Source of the DNA: Bemisia tabaci
Taxonomy: Eukaryota > Arthropoda > Insecta > Hemiptera > Aleyrodidae
Assembly (NCBI RefSeq): GCF_918797505.1
Contig: NC_092800.1
Location: forward strand, 44,943,864 to 45,007,863
Direction of reading: 5' to 3'
DNA length: 64,000 bases
The stretch's first letter is position 1. Every line of letters begins with the position of its first letter. A model generated the notes under the pieces. It did not search any database and was not told the DNA's origin. It saw only the letters and a program-made list of their open reading frames with translations. This document shows positions 11,010-22,260 of this stretch, one piece after another. The translations under genes and the position numbers were made by a program.

Positions 11010-11530
11010 TTGGAAATCATTAAAGTTGAATCGTAACTACCTAAATATTTACAAAACACACATTATATTTTCCTTTAATAAATATTTTTTTCATTGATTT
11101 AAATGAGAGTATTCCATGCAGAGTGTGCAAACATTTCAAAATAATGAGTCGAAAAACGCTGACTCCGCGAGTGAAATATTAGGGCCTCACACAGAGCGGA
11201 GCAGCGTGCTGCCAGCGCAAAACGCGGACTGGCGCCTACAAACCTAAGTGGATACTTCACGCATCGCGCAATGCTTGAAGTATCTACTTAGGTTTGTAGG
11301 CGCCATCGTGCTGTGCCGCAGCGAGCCACGGCGCCTCAAGCAACCATTTCACAACAGAGGTGTTGCACAGAATCATACGAAATGGAGGGCGCTCCAACAT
11401 ATTCAGAATGACAGGCATCCTTTAAGAGTACAAAACTTCCCTCGCAAAATAAATCAAGATACTGCGCCACAAAAAGAGAGCGGTAGTCCAAAAATTCACC
11501 AAGTCCTAGCAGCTCTCTTTAATAACATGT
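11010..11530. mobile_element. Hairpin-family element, copy 2
   Basis: Near-duplicate of 6732-7260, including the 74-bp hairpin at 11231-11304. It differs from copy 1 by substitutions and by loss of about 9 bp just after the hairpin (copy 1 has an extra GCGATTTTC). The 117-bp repeat flanking copy 1 is absent here, so that repeat is not part of the element. Confidence 0.85.
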
Positions 11531-11534
11531 GGCA

Positions 11535-11577
11535 TTTTGGCAATAGCTAATGTGGCTTGGTTCCTTTCTACTAAACG
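11535..11577. mobile_element. Solo right end of a GGACCG MITE
   Basis: Contains GGCTTGGTTCCTTTC followed by AACGCGGTCC, the right terminus of the family present intact at 59451-59703. The left half is missing, abutting the hairpin element copy 2. Confidence 0.65.
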
Positions 11578-13042
11578 CGGTCCAAATTACCAGAATAGCC
11601 TTTTTATTATCTCAAAACATCGCCCTCAGGATTTAGTTCTCTCTTGAACGCTGCCAAAGTCTCTAGAAATGTCATTTGAACCTAGCTTTTTTTTTAAAAA
11701 AAAAAAAATAAATAAAAAAATGAACATGTCCTGACACAAATATTTTGATTTACTTGTCTCAGCTGCGACATAACGAGTCGGGGTTACCTTGAAAGATTCT
11801 TCGAAAGGGGAGGTCTATACGCCGGATACTATTAGCGCAGCGGTGGTAGCTCCCCGAATAATCTCCGTGGAGGCACTTTGACAGGCAGGTTTCTGGAAAC
11901 GTTTCCTTCAAATTCCATGACAACTTCAACCTGTTTCCGTCGCGTCGCGCTGTGGCATTTCCTACCGTCTGCGCGGCGGGTGAAATTCTCCTTACTTGTC
12001 AGACTCTCTTGCTGTATCACCAATGAGACTGCCTCTTTCTATGGAAATCTATTTGGAATTTAAGCCGCAAGTTACAGCTTCTCTCTTGCGTGATCTTGCA
12101 AAATTGGTTGATACGATTCTACGCTGTGTATTGAAAAAGAAAGATCGTAATCGAATCGATGAGAATGAAAACTTTCCGACTCGCGTTTATTTCAATTCTA
12201 CATTGATTATATTTCACATTTTTTTTGTATTTATTTTTTCTTTTTTTTAATGATTTGGGGTAAACTCATCTCCTTTTAAAATTACTATTTGAAGTTCTCG
12301 AAACAACGGCGCAAAAGCTTTTTCTCATACTAACTTTATCACACATTGTGTAATTTTTGTGTCTCCTGAGAATGTTCATGTTTTCGAGTTGGTGTGTTTT
12401 CGCTCTGACCGATTCAATTGATAATTTGAATCGATGAAATGAGTCTGTTGCACGCTATAGATACAGTCATATAAATGTCACATATTTGCTAGTAAAATCG
12501 CACGAAAATCATGTTGGTGCCGTTGGGCACATTAAAAAAGTCTGACATCCATTCCATAGCGCGCAATTTGCGTAGTTTATATTAAGCTTTTTTGATTTTC
12601 CCACGTCTACGGACAGTTTTGCTCATGAGATTATTATACTTGGCATCTCTGATTGATCACTATTTTCTTCTCCACTTTAACGAGCTCGCTTACGTACAGT
12701 TGAGATAAAGAAGAGCCACTTGATGGACCTGTTGCATACAAAAGATACGACTCAAAGAGTAAACTTACTGCAGGTAAAATCGCAATTAAATCACGTTGAG
12801 TACATTAGAGATGTCTATAGGACACTCTGAAACTTGCAATTCGCGTATAGTCAAGCTTTCAAGGTCTAACTTAACTGCGCCATAATTTCCAGCTATTCTT
12901 CGTTTAAGCGTTTAAAAAAATTGAAGAAAATTTTCTCTCAGGAGAAGAGGTGCCTTTCCACTGATCCGGTTACAAATCTGCGAATAAATGACGATGAGAT
13001 CAATCGAGTTTTTTCGTGAAATCTTATACGGAGTAAAAATTG
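11578..13042. other. AT-rich intergenic stretch, no gene seen
   Basis: An A-run region lies at 11690-11720. A GC-richer patch at 11820-12020 has overlapping open frames on both strands but no recognised motif. The rest is AT-rich, without repeats I can name. Confidence 0.4.
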
Positions 13043-13299
13043 AAGGACTTGGAAGACAAGGCGCATGTGATGAGGATGGATGAGGCGCAAAATTTAGATA
13101 TCAATGATTTCAGGTTAAACCAGTCTCAATGCATATTCTGTGAAAAATTCGCTCCCTGATTAAAGTTTTTAAGCATCGAAAAGTCAGCTTGAACTTTCTT
13201 TCGGCCACTTCGAATCCATGTAATTTCGAGAGTTCAAACAACCGTTCTTGAAATAGCAAAAACTGCACTTATGCGCCTTGTCTTCCAAGCCCCTCAAAT
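13043..13299. mobile_element. MITE, ACAAGGCGCAT family, copy 2
   Basis: Inverted ends GGACTTGGAAGACAAGGCGC and GCGCCTTGTCTTCCAAGCCC. The interior resembles the copy at 8455-8745 in opposite orientation (GTGAAAAATTCGCTCCC word). Confidence 0.85.
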
Positions 13300-13337
13300 G
13301 TCTCAATATGCCAACATTACATTTTTTCCTACGTACA

Positions 13338-13544
13338 CTGAAAAAAATAATGTTATTTTAGCATTTAGGGTGTCAAAAATGTGTCTGATGATCCAAAGAT
13401 GTTGCCTTTACTGCCTTCGCAGTTAACTTTACATCCTGTGAATGCAAATTCAATTGCGTAAGCAATCAAGGCAGCATGCTAGGATCACCAGACACATTTT
13501 TGACATCCTAGGTGCTAAAACAGCATACCATTTTTTTCAGTGTA
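13338..13544. mobile_element. MITE, CACTGAAAAAAAT family, copy 1
   Basis: About 207 bp with terminal inverted repeats CACTGAAAAAAAT / ATTTTTTTCAGTG flanked by TA on each side, a pattern common in Tc1/mariner-derived MITEs. The interior is itself nearly symmetrical (GTCAAAAATGTGTCTG versus CAGACACATTTTTGAC). Related copies are at 30637-30833 and, split by an insertion, 50697-51212. Confidence 0.85.
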
Positions 13545-14146
13545 CATTTAGGATATCGTAATTGCCTTCAAAAATAAAACACGGACGCGCCAGGATGCTG
13601 CCTAAGCTCCCATCGAAAGTTCCCCAGTCGAGAGTGAGCATTCTATCGGTAGTTGAAGACCCCGTCGGACACCCGAGATAAGTTTTTTTCCAGATTAGAC
13701 AAGAAAAAACGCTGAATCATTAACCTCGACCCAAGGGCGAGTATCTTTAAGGGCGAAACCGTCGAGCCAGGAGGGGGGGGGGGGGGGGGGGGGTCGGCCT
13801 CTCGGAGTCTGGGCTAAAGAGCCCCGATAAAGCGGCGTGGGCGTCCAAGAAAACTTAATGTCGTGAGCTGCCCTCGCGAACGGCGGCGAGGTAATCAATT
13901 GCCACCAGTCAGGTGCGCTTAATGAGGTAACTTTTCACCTCTTCCGAGCATAATTTCTCCCATTCATCCCCCTCCTGACCCTCACCCCACCCCCCACCCC
14001 CCACGCCGCTTGGCCACGGGCCACCGCACCCCCGCCTGCTGCCGCCCCAGAAAGATTTTTTACGACTTCTCAGGTCGTTAAGAGTTCACCCCCCAGGATT
14101 GTCAGATCGGTTCGTTGGGTTTTCTAATTCAGTTCGGCTTTCAATT
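13545..14146. other. GC-rich, CpG-bearing patch with a 21-G tract
   Basis: The local composition rises sharply from the AT-rich background. It contains a G homopolymer at 13773-13793 and C-rich stretches at 13978-14045. No exon with recognisable protein motif is visible on either strand. It could be an upstream regulatory or untranslated region; that is inference from composition alone. Confidence 0.4.
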
Positions 14147-14372
14147 TGACGTATTTCTTTTAAACAGAACTAAGCTCCATAGGGGGAGGAAGAGAGAGGG
14201 GGACTTGGATCGGCGGGTGTTGCGGAACGCGATGCTCGTTCCGTCCTAAACTCGTAATGCTTTTCCATGGCGCTTAGTTCTGTTTGACAGAACGCGCTAT
14301 CCGGGATTCTAAAATCCTCGAAAGGAGAACAATTTGGCGTTTAGTTCCGTTTGACAGAGATACGTCCAATTA
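14147..14372. mobile_element. Decayed element of the TTGGACGTATTTCTGCC family
   Basis: Left phrase TTGACGTATTTCTTTTAAAC and right phrase TAGTTCCGTTTGACAGAGAT then ACGTCCAATT are inverted relatives. A second internal TTAGTTCTGTTTGACAGAA lies at 14275-14293, suggesting nested or partial duplication. Confidence 0.55.
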
Positions 14373-15063
14373 AGAGAGGGTATATTATTTTTAAAGAGCA
14401 ACAGGTTTCCTCAGCTCTTTGCCAATAAGAAAAGTTTACATTGATTCCTCCGATTGAGAAGAATAGAGCTCGTTATTTTTTATCAGGAGATCAGATTTCC
14501 CTGATAGTTGCTGGTTCCAAGGAGGAAGAAGCTTTTTTTATCTTCTGCGCGACCGATTCGATAATTGATCGATGGATAGAATCTGGAGTCATAGACTTGT
14601 TGTTTGTGTCTATTAGTCGGAAGGGGGGGGGGAGGAATGATAGGGGGAAATTAAAAAAACACGACATAATTATCAAAAAGCTCAGATATTGACACCATGT
14701 ACGTAGTGTTAGGTATTCTAACACAAGATTGTGTACCGAGAAACATCTCCATAAGTACGTCTCCATTGAATAGTGCATAAAAAACAAAACAATTTTCAAT
14801 ATCCATCTGGATCGCTGCCTCACACATTATCCATTAGGAAACGTTGAATCGCTGAATTTAAAAGTTTCTGCGTTTCGCCGAAAGACTCGCAAAGTCCAGC
14901 TTCCTGTCTGTGGTAAGGACGCAGTGTTAGCGAGGCAGTCTCACTATGAAACTCCTTGAAACCACGCTTTTAGCCTCTGGCTAGCGTAGTCCCGTAATCC
15001 TATCCTCCCCTTGAAATAAGTTGAGCTTTCATGAGTTGGAAAGCATTGTGCTTACGAGCCGTA
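14373..15063. other. Spacer, nothing recognised
   Basis: Open frames on both strands (14441-14692 +, 14491-14823 -) overlap and have no motif. A short G tract lies at 14624-14633. Confidence 0.4.
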
Positions 15064-15316
15064 CTGCCGTTCTAAGGAAGAACGCCGTGTGAGCCTTTAG
15101 ACGTTGCCAGATTTCATTCGAAAAATCGTGAATTTTCGGGTATATAATGAAATATTTCTCCTCCGATTTGTCAGCGAATTTCTCTCCTAATCGTATCTAA
15201 AAATCCTACAAATTTCAAGGAAAAATATACATAAATTTCTTCTAAAATAATATTGGTCTGAGAGGAAATTTGGCAACATTAGAATGATCTTACGATGATT
15301 TTCCCTAGCGCTGCAG
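15064..15316. mobile_element. CTGCCG MITE, decayed copy
   Basis: Left end CTGCCGTTCTAAGGAAGAAC is conserved. The right end has drifted (TTTTCCCTAGCGCTGCAG). Subterminal GGCAACATTAGAATG is still recognisable. Confidence 0.8.
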
Positions 15317-16101
15317 CATACTTTCTCTCTCTTCCCTAGCCCAAATTTAGCTCATCAAATCCAATCTGTACCCTAAAACTTGATAGCGGCTTTATACTTT
15401 TCCTGAGAGTGGAATCTTCATTTTTTTTCATGTTCCTTGTCCCGGGGGAGGAAGGGAGGGAGGGGAACCAAGTTCTGACCTGAACCCGTTGCTGTGTCTA
15501 GTGACCACCGATCGGTGGACCGGGCGAGATCTCTCTTTTAGAAAGACTTAGGACATGCACCATTGCACCCAACTATCCGCCGCAATGACCTCATTTGGAT
15601 TACACTTTGCGATACGGAACCACTATCTCTGGCTCTACCATAAAAGCACCTCTCTGCATAGGAAACCCGATGGAATTCATGTTGTTTCTAAAATAAGCCA
15701 GAAATAGTGATTTCTTATTGCAAAATGCAGTTCATTTAAGTCTTGCAATATCAGCCGGACCCGAGACATTCCTTACTAGGACAGCCAATTTGGTTGATAC
15801 TGCTACCGCTCATCACCCCGTATCATACTACAAAGCTTCTAGCAGTATAGAAAGTTAGCCATTCCAGAGTGCACCCTGGCATATTCTACCCATTCTAGAT
15901 AGTAAGAAGGCATATCTTTAGACATTGACGTTAAGTCGGATTTAGGTCCCCTTAGCGCAAATTAAGGTTACCGTATTTTCATCTCCGTCTCAGATCTCCC
16001 AGACTCTACAAGGTAGCTCAACAATTGTAATTCCAAGTTGAGGTTAAGAGCTAGCCTTAATTTTACAACTTGCATAACGTACCGAATACCAGGTTAGAGT
16101 A
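15317..16101. other. Spacer, nothing recognised
   Basis: Mixed composition, no convincing frame, RNA or repeat unit. Confidence 0.4.
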
Positions 16102-16350
16102 CTGCCATGCTAAGGAAGAAAGCCGTATGAGCCTTTCGACGTTGCCGAATTTCTTTCGACAAATCACAAATTTTCAGCAAAATCTGTGAATATTTCTCTT
16201 CCGATTTTTTTGATGGTTTCGTTCGTAATTTAATCTAAAATGTCTGAAAATTTTAAAGGCGAATGCTCATGACTTTTTTAAAGAATAGACACTTTATGAG
16301 AGGAAATTTGGCAACTCTCGAATGTTCATACGGCGTTTTTCCTTAGCAAT
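16102..16350. mobile_element. CTGCCG MITE, right end truncated
   Basis: Left end CTGCCATGCTAAGGAAGAAA and interior GGCAACTCTCGAATG then CATACGGCG are typical. The right end stops at TTTTTCCTTAGC and lacks the final ACGGCAG. Confidence 0.85.
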
Positions 16351-17034
16351 GAAGATCCGGAATAAACGGCACTCCGGACGGCTCCGACAACCCTGGCCGC
16401 TTCCGCCCGGGCAAATCCTTAAATTTATCTCTGTCAATATCCTCTCAAAACAGTTTTCGCTGAGCTTAATCTGCGGCGCTTCTGTACAGAGCGTGACCGT
16501 TTGATGAAGTTATTGACGGCACGAAACTGTTCTTTCACCGTCCCGCTTCCTTAGCTCGCCCCGCGCCCCCACCCGCACCCCTCGGCCACGGTTTACCACC
16601 CCAGTTTTATGTTCGTCTGATAATTGAGACGCAATGAGCTGTGCCGCGCCGTGCAAAAAGCACGTAACTCCGATACAGGAGCCTGGGTAGTTAGGTCTTT
16701 TTAGCACACAGCTGCTCCTTTGCGATCCCCGAGTTGGCTGTCTAACGCCGGAAACACCGTCGAAATCGCACGATTTAGGAAACCAATCTGCGAACCTTCG
16801 GGGAGAGAATCATTAGAGAGACTTTTCAAAAACCAGACACATTTCAATTTAACGAGTTTCTTCGAGGGTCCCGGTTTTAATGAGGCATTTTTAAATGATG
16901 CCGCGGGTTGATGCAAGTCTTTGGCGGAGGATTCTGAAAAAAATTGAAACGGTTTCTGAGATGATGCAGTGCGAGTTTCTCTTGTTTTTGATAATCATTG
17001 ACAGGAACATTCCCAAAACGATCAAGATTTACTC
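16351..17034. other. CpG-richer patch, no recognised gene
   Basis: Sequence from about 16360 to 16760 is GC-rich and open on both strands in short frames. No protein family is recognised. It might hold a regulatory or untranslated exon; unsupported beyond composition. Confidence 0.35.
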
Positions 17035-17225
17035 CGTGACACCATTGGCGGACCCAGCAAATGGAGAATTTGCACACAAAAAGTTCATTCCTTCATCTGA
17101 GAGTGCCTACTCAGCTGAATTCGCAGTAATTTTCATATTTTTTTCTGATATGAGAAATTGGAGAAAAATAGACTTGAAAGTGAGAAAATGTGCCGCCTTA
17201 TGGTGTCATATGGCGGCATTTTTCA
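17035..17225. repeat. Dispersed repeat, partner inverted at 49690-49840
   Basis: Shares AATGGAGAATTTGCA, GAGAAAAATAGACTT and GAGAAAATGTGCCGCC with the region around 49560-49840, where the latter part appears in inverse orientation. Contains GCCGCC/GGCGGC inverted words at its right end (17193-17218). Confidence 0.6.
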
Positions 17226-17796
17226 TTTCAACACATGTATTTTAGCAAATTTGCAGGCTTGAGCGATTGTTGGTCAATTTTGTATCGATAAACTTAACTA
17301 TTTTTACATCTTCCAGGGAGTAAATTTTGTTGCCCAGGACGGAAAGAAGAGCCCATAGAGGGTGGATGCGGGAAAAAGCATGATACGCGATTGAAGGTAT
17401 TTTACAATTAAGTATTGCGAGTACCCGGCAGAAATGTCTGTTGATTCGAATTTTTATTTACTTTTTTAATATCCTTCAGAGGAGTTATTTTTATCTCCTA
17501 TATTAAATATGCTTGTGAAATGCCGTGACAAAGAAGGCGCAGGCAGCAAACAACTTCGTTTCATTGCAAAAATAATAACACAAAGGCAAAGGCTACATTC
17601 CCATGATCTACAGTGAAAAATAAGTTCTGGCATTCAAAGCCGTAGTCACTGGCTACACAGACAACCCGTCCGTTCCGGGATCAGAGGCCAAAGGTCCCGG
17701 ATGATACACCCGTGGCTGCTACTGCTTCTGGTTCAGTCGTCGGAGCAACGGCTGTTATGACCGGAACTTTAAGTCTCTGAGCTCCTAACAGACTCT
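17226..17796. other. Spacer with a decayed palindromic element
   Basis: Within 17630-17790, phrases CGGGATCAGAGGCCAAAGG and CGGAACTTTAAGTCTCTGAGC are imperfect inverses and resemble the better-preserved pair at 60713-60806. Nothing else is recognised. Confidence 0.4.
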
Positions 17797-18052
17797 ACAT
17801 ATCGACGGTGTAAATCGGCAAATCACATAACTCGGATTCTAGACTTCCTGTCATACTTTATTTTTAAACGGAAAACTACTCAGCGGCAATTCTTTAAAGC
17901 TGTCGTGATTTTTCTTTTCTGTGCGAAGAAAATTCCGCAAAAACTTCAAGGAATGATGTCAGTTTGTTCTCCTTTCAAAAAAAACCATAGAGGCAGAGAT
18001 TTTCAGACACCGCAAACGAGTTATGTGATTGCCGACTTACACCGTCGATATG
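17797..18052. mobile_element. MITE, CATATCGACGG family, copy 2
   Basis: Ends CATATCGACGGTGTAAATCG and CTTACACCGTCGATATG are inverted. The interior CTTCCTGTCATACTTT and AAACGAGTTATGTGATT match copy 1 at 1828-2097. Confidence 0.8.
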
Positions 18053-18686
18053 TCTAAATAGCCCGTAATTACAATTTTTCCGGTTTTCGCAAGTCTTACG
18101 GTTTTTCACGGTTTATAATCTTTTTTTCAACGAGTCAAAAATTTGATTCTTGAATCATAAGATAGTTTAATATATCCGAAGCCCAACGCCTACCTCAGAA
18201 AAACACGCGGAGCCATGCAGTCTGGCAGCAATTGGTTTGGGGGAAAATGTGACAAATGACGAGAGCCGATAAGAAGGGAGAGATAAGTGATCGGTGTCAT
18301 TGGAGTTGAAAGGGTTGCCTGTAGGTGTTTTGAAGGCGCTCATCGGGGAGGAAATAGTGTCGAGTCGGCGACCAGCGAGGTCGTCAAATCCCCTGAATAA
18401 TGTTTCGATTAAAATCGAGATCAAACGGAATCGCCGCACTTTCCCGCTCATCCGACAACGAGGCGTGCGATCCGGACGACGGGTGTGGCGGGGAGCTGGT
18501 GATCGGTTTTGAAGGCGTCGAAGTCGGGCGAGCAGGTTGCAGCCTCTGAATCTGAAGGGGTAGCGGGCGCGCTGTGTTTACATTCCACCCGCATGAATAA
18601 ATTTCAATCCTAATTTTCCCGCGCTTTACTCTATGCTGGTATTTCTCAGTCGTTCTTGTCGGCACTTGTATTTCCGCGTTTAAACA
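18053..18686. other. Spacer with CpG-rich patch 18250-18600
   Basis: The CpG-rich patch has simultaneous open frames on both strands. The longer minus-strand frame (18384-18875) runs into the palindromic MITE next door, which argues against it being one real exon. No protein motif is recognised. It could be a promoter or untranslated region. Confidence 0.35.
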
Positions 18687-18966
18687 GCCAGCGGGCCGAT
18701 TATTGAAATTTATAGACAAAGCTATAGAAAAAGAAGACATAGGGGGTATGGAGCGGTCCCATTGGTTGAAATCGGTGGTTCCTATCGACAAAGGGAGAAA
18801 ATGATAGACTAACTGTCGGGTCTCTCGTGGGTTGCCGTTAGTTAGTCTATTACCTACCTCCTTTGTCCATTGCAACCACCCACCTCCACCATTAGGATCT
18901 CTCCATATTTCTTTTGTCTCCTTTGTCTATAGCTTTGTCTATCAGTTTCAATAATCGGCCCGCAGT
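18687..18966. mobile_element. Palindromic MITE, GGGCCGATTATTG family
   Basis: About 280 bp. The left arm GGGCCGATTATTGAAATTTA continues to AGACAAAGCTATAGA. The right arm carries the inverse TCTATAGCTTTGTCTAT then TTTCAATAATCGGCCC. The middle pairs GATAGACTAAC with GTTAGTCTATT. Single copy in this window. Confidence 0.85.
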
Positions 18967-19148
18967 TCAGTGACGAGTCCATCGTTTCCCTGATGAAGGA
19001 ACGTAACTGCATTCCAATGTTGTGAAGTTAAGTCACGTTTAAGTTCAAGTCACTCAGTTTGAAAATCCAATTCTGTATCACAGAGATTGCTTCACCGCGC
19101 CTCCTCTGTTCAATGAGATGGTAGCCGAGGTACGAACTAACTACTAAA

Positions 19149-19415
19149 CTGTCGTGCTGAGGAAGAACGCCGTATGAACCTTCAGGCGTTGCCAAATTTG
19201 CCTCGATAAAACACGAATTTCCTGGTAAACCAATGAATACTCTCCCTTCAATTTTTTAGATTTTTTTTTTTTTTTTTTTTTTTTTGCAATTTCGCCTAAA
19301 GTTCTTGCACATTTCAAGGAAAAATATTCCTAACTTTTGTCGGAAATGAACTTTTGAACAAAAGAAATTTGGCAACTCTTGAATGTTCATACGGCTTCCT
19401 TCCTTAGCAGGGCAG
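19149..19415. mobile_element. CTGCCG MITE with internal 25-T tract
   Basis: Ends CTGTCGTGCTGAGGAAGAAC and CCTTAGCAGGGCAG. A T homopolymer at 19261-19285 expands the interior compared with other copies. Confidence 0.85.
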
Positions 19416-19790
19416 CATAGTACGCGAAAAATCGTACGAATTGTGCTTAAAAAAAACTATGCCCATAATTTAATGAATTGACACGGAACATCCCCATATT
19501 GCAATTAGTGATTGGATGAGCCAAGCGAAAAACATTCAAACGAAGGTTTTTACATTGCGGGTAACTCGCCTGCAAAAATTTGCTACGCTCTAGTGAAAGA
19601 ACAAGGTACTGATGTGTTCATTTTGAATTAAGCACGTAATCAGTTGTTAATAATCATTGTAAATACTTTGTGCAATTCTAGCTTGTTGATAATGGTCTCG
19701 TCTGACACCTATGGTTATGACTCAACTGACGGTGACTCCCTTTGGAACTTTAAAAATTGTAAACTAGAGTAAACTTCCATCAATTCAGCG
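19416..19790. other. Spacer, nothing recognised
   Basis: AT-rich sequence without a repeat or gene I can identify. Confidence 0.4.
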
Positions 19791-20460
19791 ATTAATTAAA
19801 ATTATGAGCATTTTTTTTCATGCGGTGATGCGGTCGATTTCAACCGTCTTAAATTTCGAAAGTCTTAAGATAACATTTTCGGCAAATTCTGCCATTTTGG
19901 ATTTTTGAATTTTAAAAATCTGACTTGAGATTCAAGTTCCTCGTTTAAAAATATCCCCTGACACAATGACGGTAACAGTCAAGTTTCATACATTAGTGCG
20001 CCTTCAATTACATTTGATACCGTGCAATACTTTCGTGGTAGAATAGTTGCATTATGGCGCCTACAAACCTAACTGGGATACTTCACGCATTGCGCAATGC
20101 GTGAAGTATCCCTGTTAGGTTTGTAGGCGCCAATGCAACTATTCTACCACGAAAGTATTGCACCGTATCAAATGTAATTGAAGGCGCACTAACGTATGAA
20201 AATTGACTGTTACCGTTCATCACTGTTTAGAGTCCCGTTGATCCCAAAGCATTGGGCTCCTGTTCAATCAATTTTTATGAAACATGGTGTCAGGGGGTAT
20301 TTTTTGACGAGGAACTTGAATCTCAAGTCAGATTTTTAAAATTCAAAAATCCAAAATGGCAGAATTTGCCAAGAACGCTATCTTAGGACCTTCGAAATTC
20401 AAGACGTCTGACCTCCTGACCCATGCATCATCGTGAAAAAATGCTCATAATTTCAATTAT
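19791..20460. repeat. ~670-bp palindrome centred on a hairpin-family core
   Basis: The two arms mirror each other around 20093/20094. The core 20056-20131 is the GGCGCCTACAAACC hairpin of the family at 6950. Pairing continues outward through GTGCAATACTTTCGTGG, GAACTTGAATCTC, CCAAAATGGCAGAATTTGC and ends at ATTATGAGCATTTTTT (left) / ATGCTCATAATTTCAATTAT (right). The right arm holds an extra ~65 bp at about 20218-20285. Outer flanks stop matching abruptly, and the right arm abuts a truncated CTGCCG MITE. No coding content. Confidence 0.9.
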
Positions 20461-20586
20461 CAATCTCACATCTCAATTTCACCTAAAGTCCCTGAAAATT
20501 TCAAGAAAAAACATTAAAAACAAACATTTAACTGAAGGAAAGGCAACTCTCGAATTTCCACACGGCATTCTTCCTTAGCACGGCAG
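20461..20586. mobile_element. CTGCCG MITE, right half only
   Basis: Ends with CATTCTTCCTTAGCACGGCAG and has GGCAACTCTCGAATT. The left half is absent where it meets the palindrome's right arm at 20460, suggesting the palindrome formation removed or displaced it. Confidence 0.75.
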
Positions 20587-20853
20587 TAAAGCACTCCGTC
20601 ACACCATTTCTTTTCATAATATCACGTGAAATATTATTCACACAGCGGAATGCTCACTAATTAACAGTATCGAATTAAGAATCATGTGTGTAAAATGATG
20701 ACTAATTAATGGGACTACAATTTGCAGTCAGGAAATAATATATCGATCATCTTTGTCTTTAGGGAAAATAATGGTACATATACGTTCGATCGTTCGGTAT
20801 ACTCATCGGTGTCGTGGGGCAAAAGAAATCACAGTAATTACGAAACTTGTATT

Positions 20854-21106
20854 CTGCCGTGCTCAGAAAAAACACCGTATGAACATTCGAGAGTTGCTAA
20901 ATTTTATTTGATAAAATCTGTATTTTTGACGACATCCATGCATATTTTCCTTTGAAATTTTCAGATGTTTTAGATTAAAGTGCCCACGCAGTTGTCTGAA
21001 AATGTTGGAAAAAAATATTCACAATTTTCCCGATAAATTCGGTTTTCACTGAAGGAAATATGGCAGCGTCTGAAAGCACATACGGCGTTCTTCCTTAGCA
21101 CGGCAG
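20854..21106. mobile_element. CTGCCG MITE with 4-bp target duplication TATT
   Basis: 253 bp from CTGCCGTGCTCAG to TTAGCACGGCAG. TATT precedes (20850-20853) and follows (21107-21110) exactly. One of five copies in the window with a perfect 4-bp duplication. Confidence 0.92.
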
Positions 21107-21676
21107 TATTGGACAACAGACGTTTTCGCACGAGCCGATTCATCTTTCGTCTAGTGGCTCTTCTGTGACACGTAACTGATTGTTAGCGTAAAACGTGTTT
21201 CTTTGTAGTGTTTCTGTGTTAACTTTTTCATTCACCACCCTACATTCCCGCGCACACCGCTTCTACATCCACAGGCGGCTCCTCCTCCCAGGTCTGTTTT
21301 ATGAGAAAAGTATAGAGGAAAAATTACTTTCTGAACTTTAATTCTCAAAACTAGATGCCGCGCCCCTATCCCCTGAGTTGCTTAGAGTCGTGGAATGGAG
21401 AAAGAAGTTATATAGGTTAAGGGACACAGGTAACTTGTGAGGCGTATAATTTTAGACTATGGAGTTAGATTTTCCGTCGTTATAACTCCACTTGCCACTT
21501 ATCTAAATGGCTATTTTCCTCGCCAAAAATAAAGTTGTTTCAGGAAACAATTTCAGGTGTAGAAAGACAGAGAAGCATTACTGGTATAAAAAGCGGCATT
21601 AGGAAGGAGTATCCTCTTTGTCGACGTGGCAATATGTCTTATAACTTCTCTGTTTTAGCGCATGTTGTACGTTTTT
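21107..21676. other. Spacer, nothing recognised
   Basis: Mixed sequence, no convincing frame or repeat. Confidence 0.4.
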
Positions 21677-21928
21677 CTACCGTGCCGAGGTAGAGCGCCA
21701 TATGAACATTCAAGAGTTGCCAAAACGCCCCGGATAAAACATGTTTTTTTGAGAAAGATTATGCGTATTTTTTCTTTAAATTTTCAGACATTTTAGACAA
21801 AATTGTAAACAGAATTGTTGGAAATATTGAAGAAACCTATTTACAATGTTCCCAGTAAATCAGGTTTTTATTGAAGGATATGTGGCAACGTCTGAAGGTT
21901 CATACGGCGCCCTTCCTTGGAACGGCAG
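21677..21928. mobile_element. CTGCCG MITE, diverged copy
   Basis: Left end CTACCGTGCCGAGG and right end CTTCCTTGGAACGGCAG, with subterminal GAACATTCAAGAGTTGCC and GGCAACGTCTGAAGGTTC. Confidence 0.85.
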
Positions 21929-22096
21929 TTCTGCTCTTCTGGGGAAATTTTTGGAGGAAGAAAGGTTGAGGAGGAAAACAACTGTCAAAATTTTAGTATT
22001 GGATGGTAGATAAGTTTCAATCGAAATGCTTTAAGTTAAATAATCGGAGAAAAAAATCAATCCAGGAAAATTTGGGCTTAAGTCATTCTTTTTGAC

Positions 22097-22260
22097 CAGT
22101 GGCGTGGCGTGCTTTGCGATATATCGATTGCTATGCCATTTAAACCTATCGAAAATGATCGATAGACAGGGTGTTCGCAGCGAACACTTTAATACTCGAT
22201 TCTTACCATACGTTTAAATGGCAGAACAATCGATACATCGCAAAGCACGCCACGCCACTG
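22097..22260. mobile_element. hAT-like MITE with 8-bp target duplication TTTTTGAC
   Basis: 164-bp near-perfect palindrome CAGTGGCGTGGCGTGC ... GCACGCCACGCCACTG. The octamer TTTTTGAC is present exactly at 22089-22096 and 22261-22268. This is the cleanest member of the family and identifies its boundaries. Confidence 0.93.

Noticed and set aside
18384..18875. 163-codon minus-strand frame
   Set aside because: About a third of it lies in a palindromic MITE, and there is no recognisable domain.
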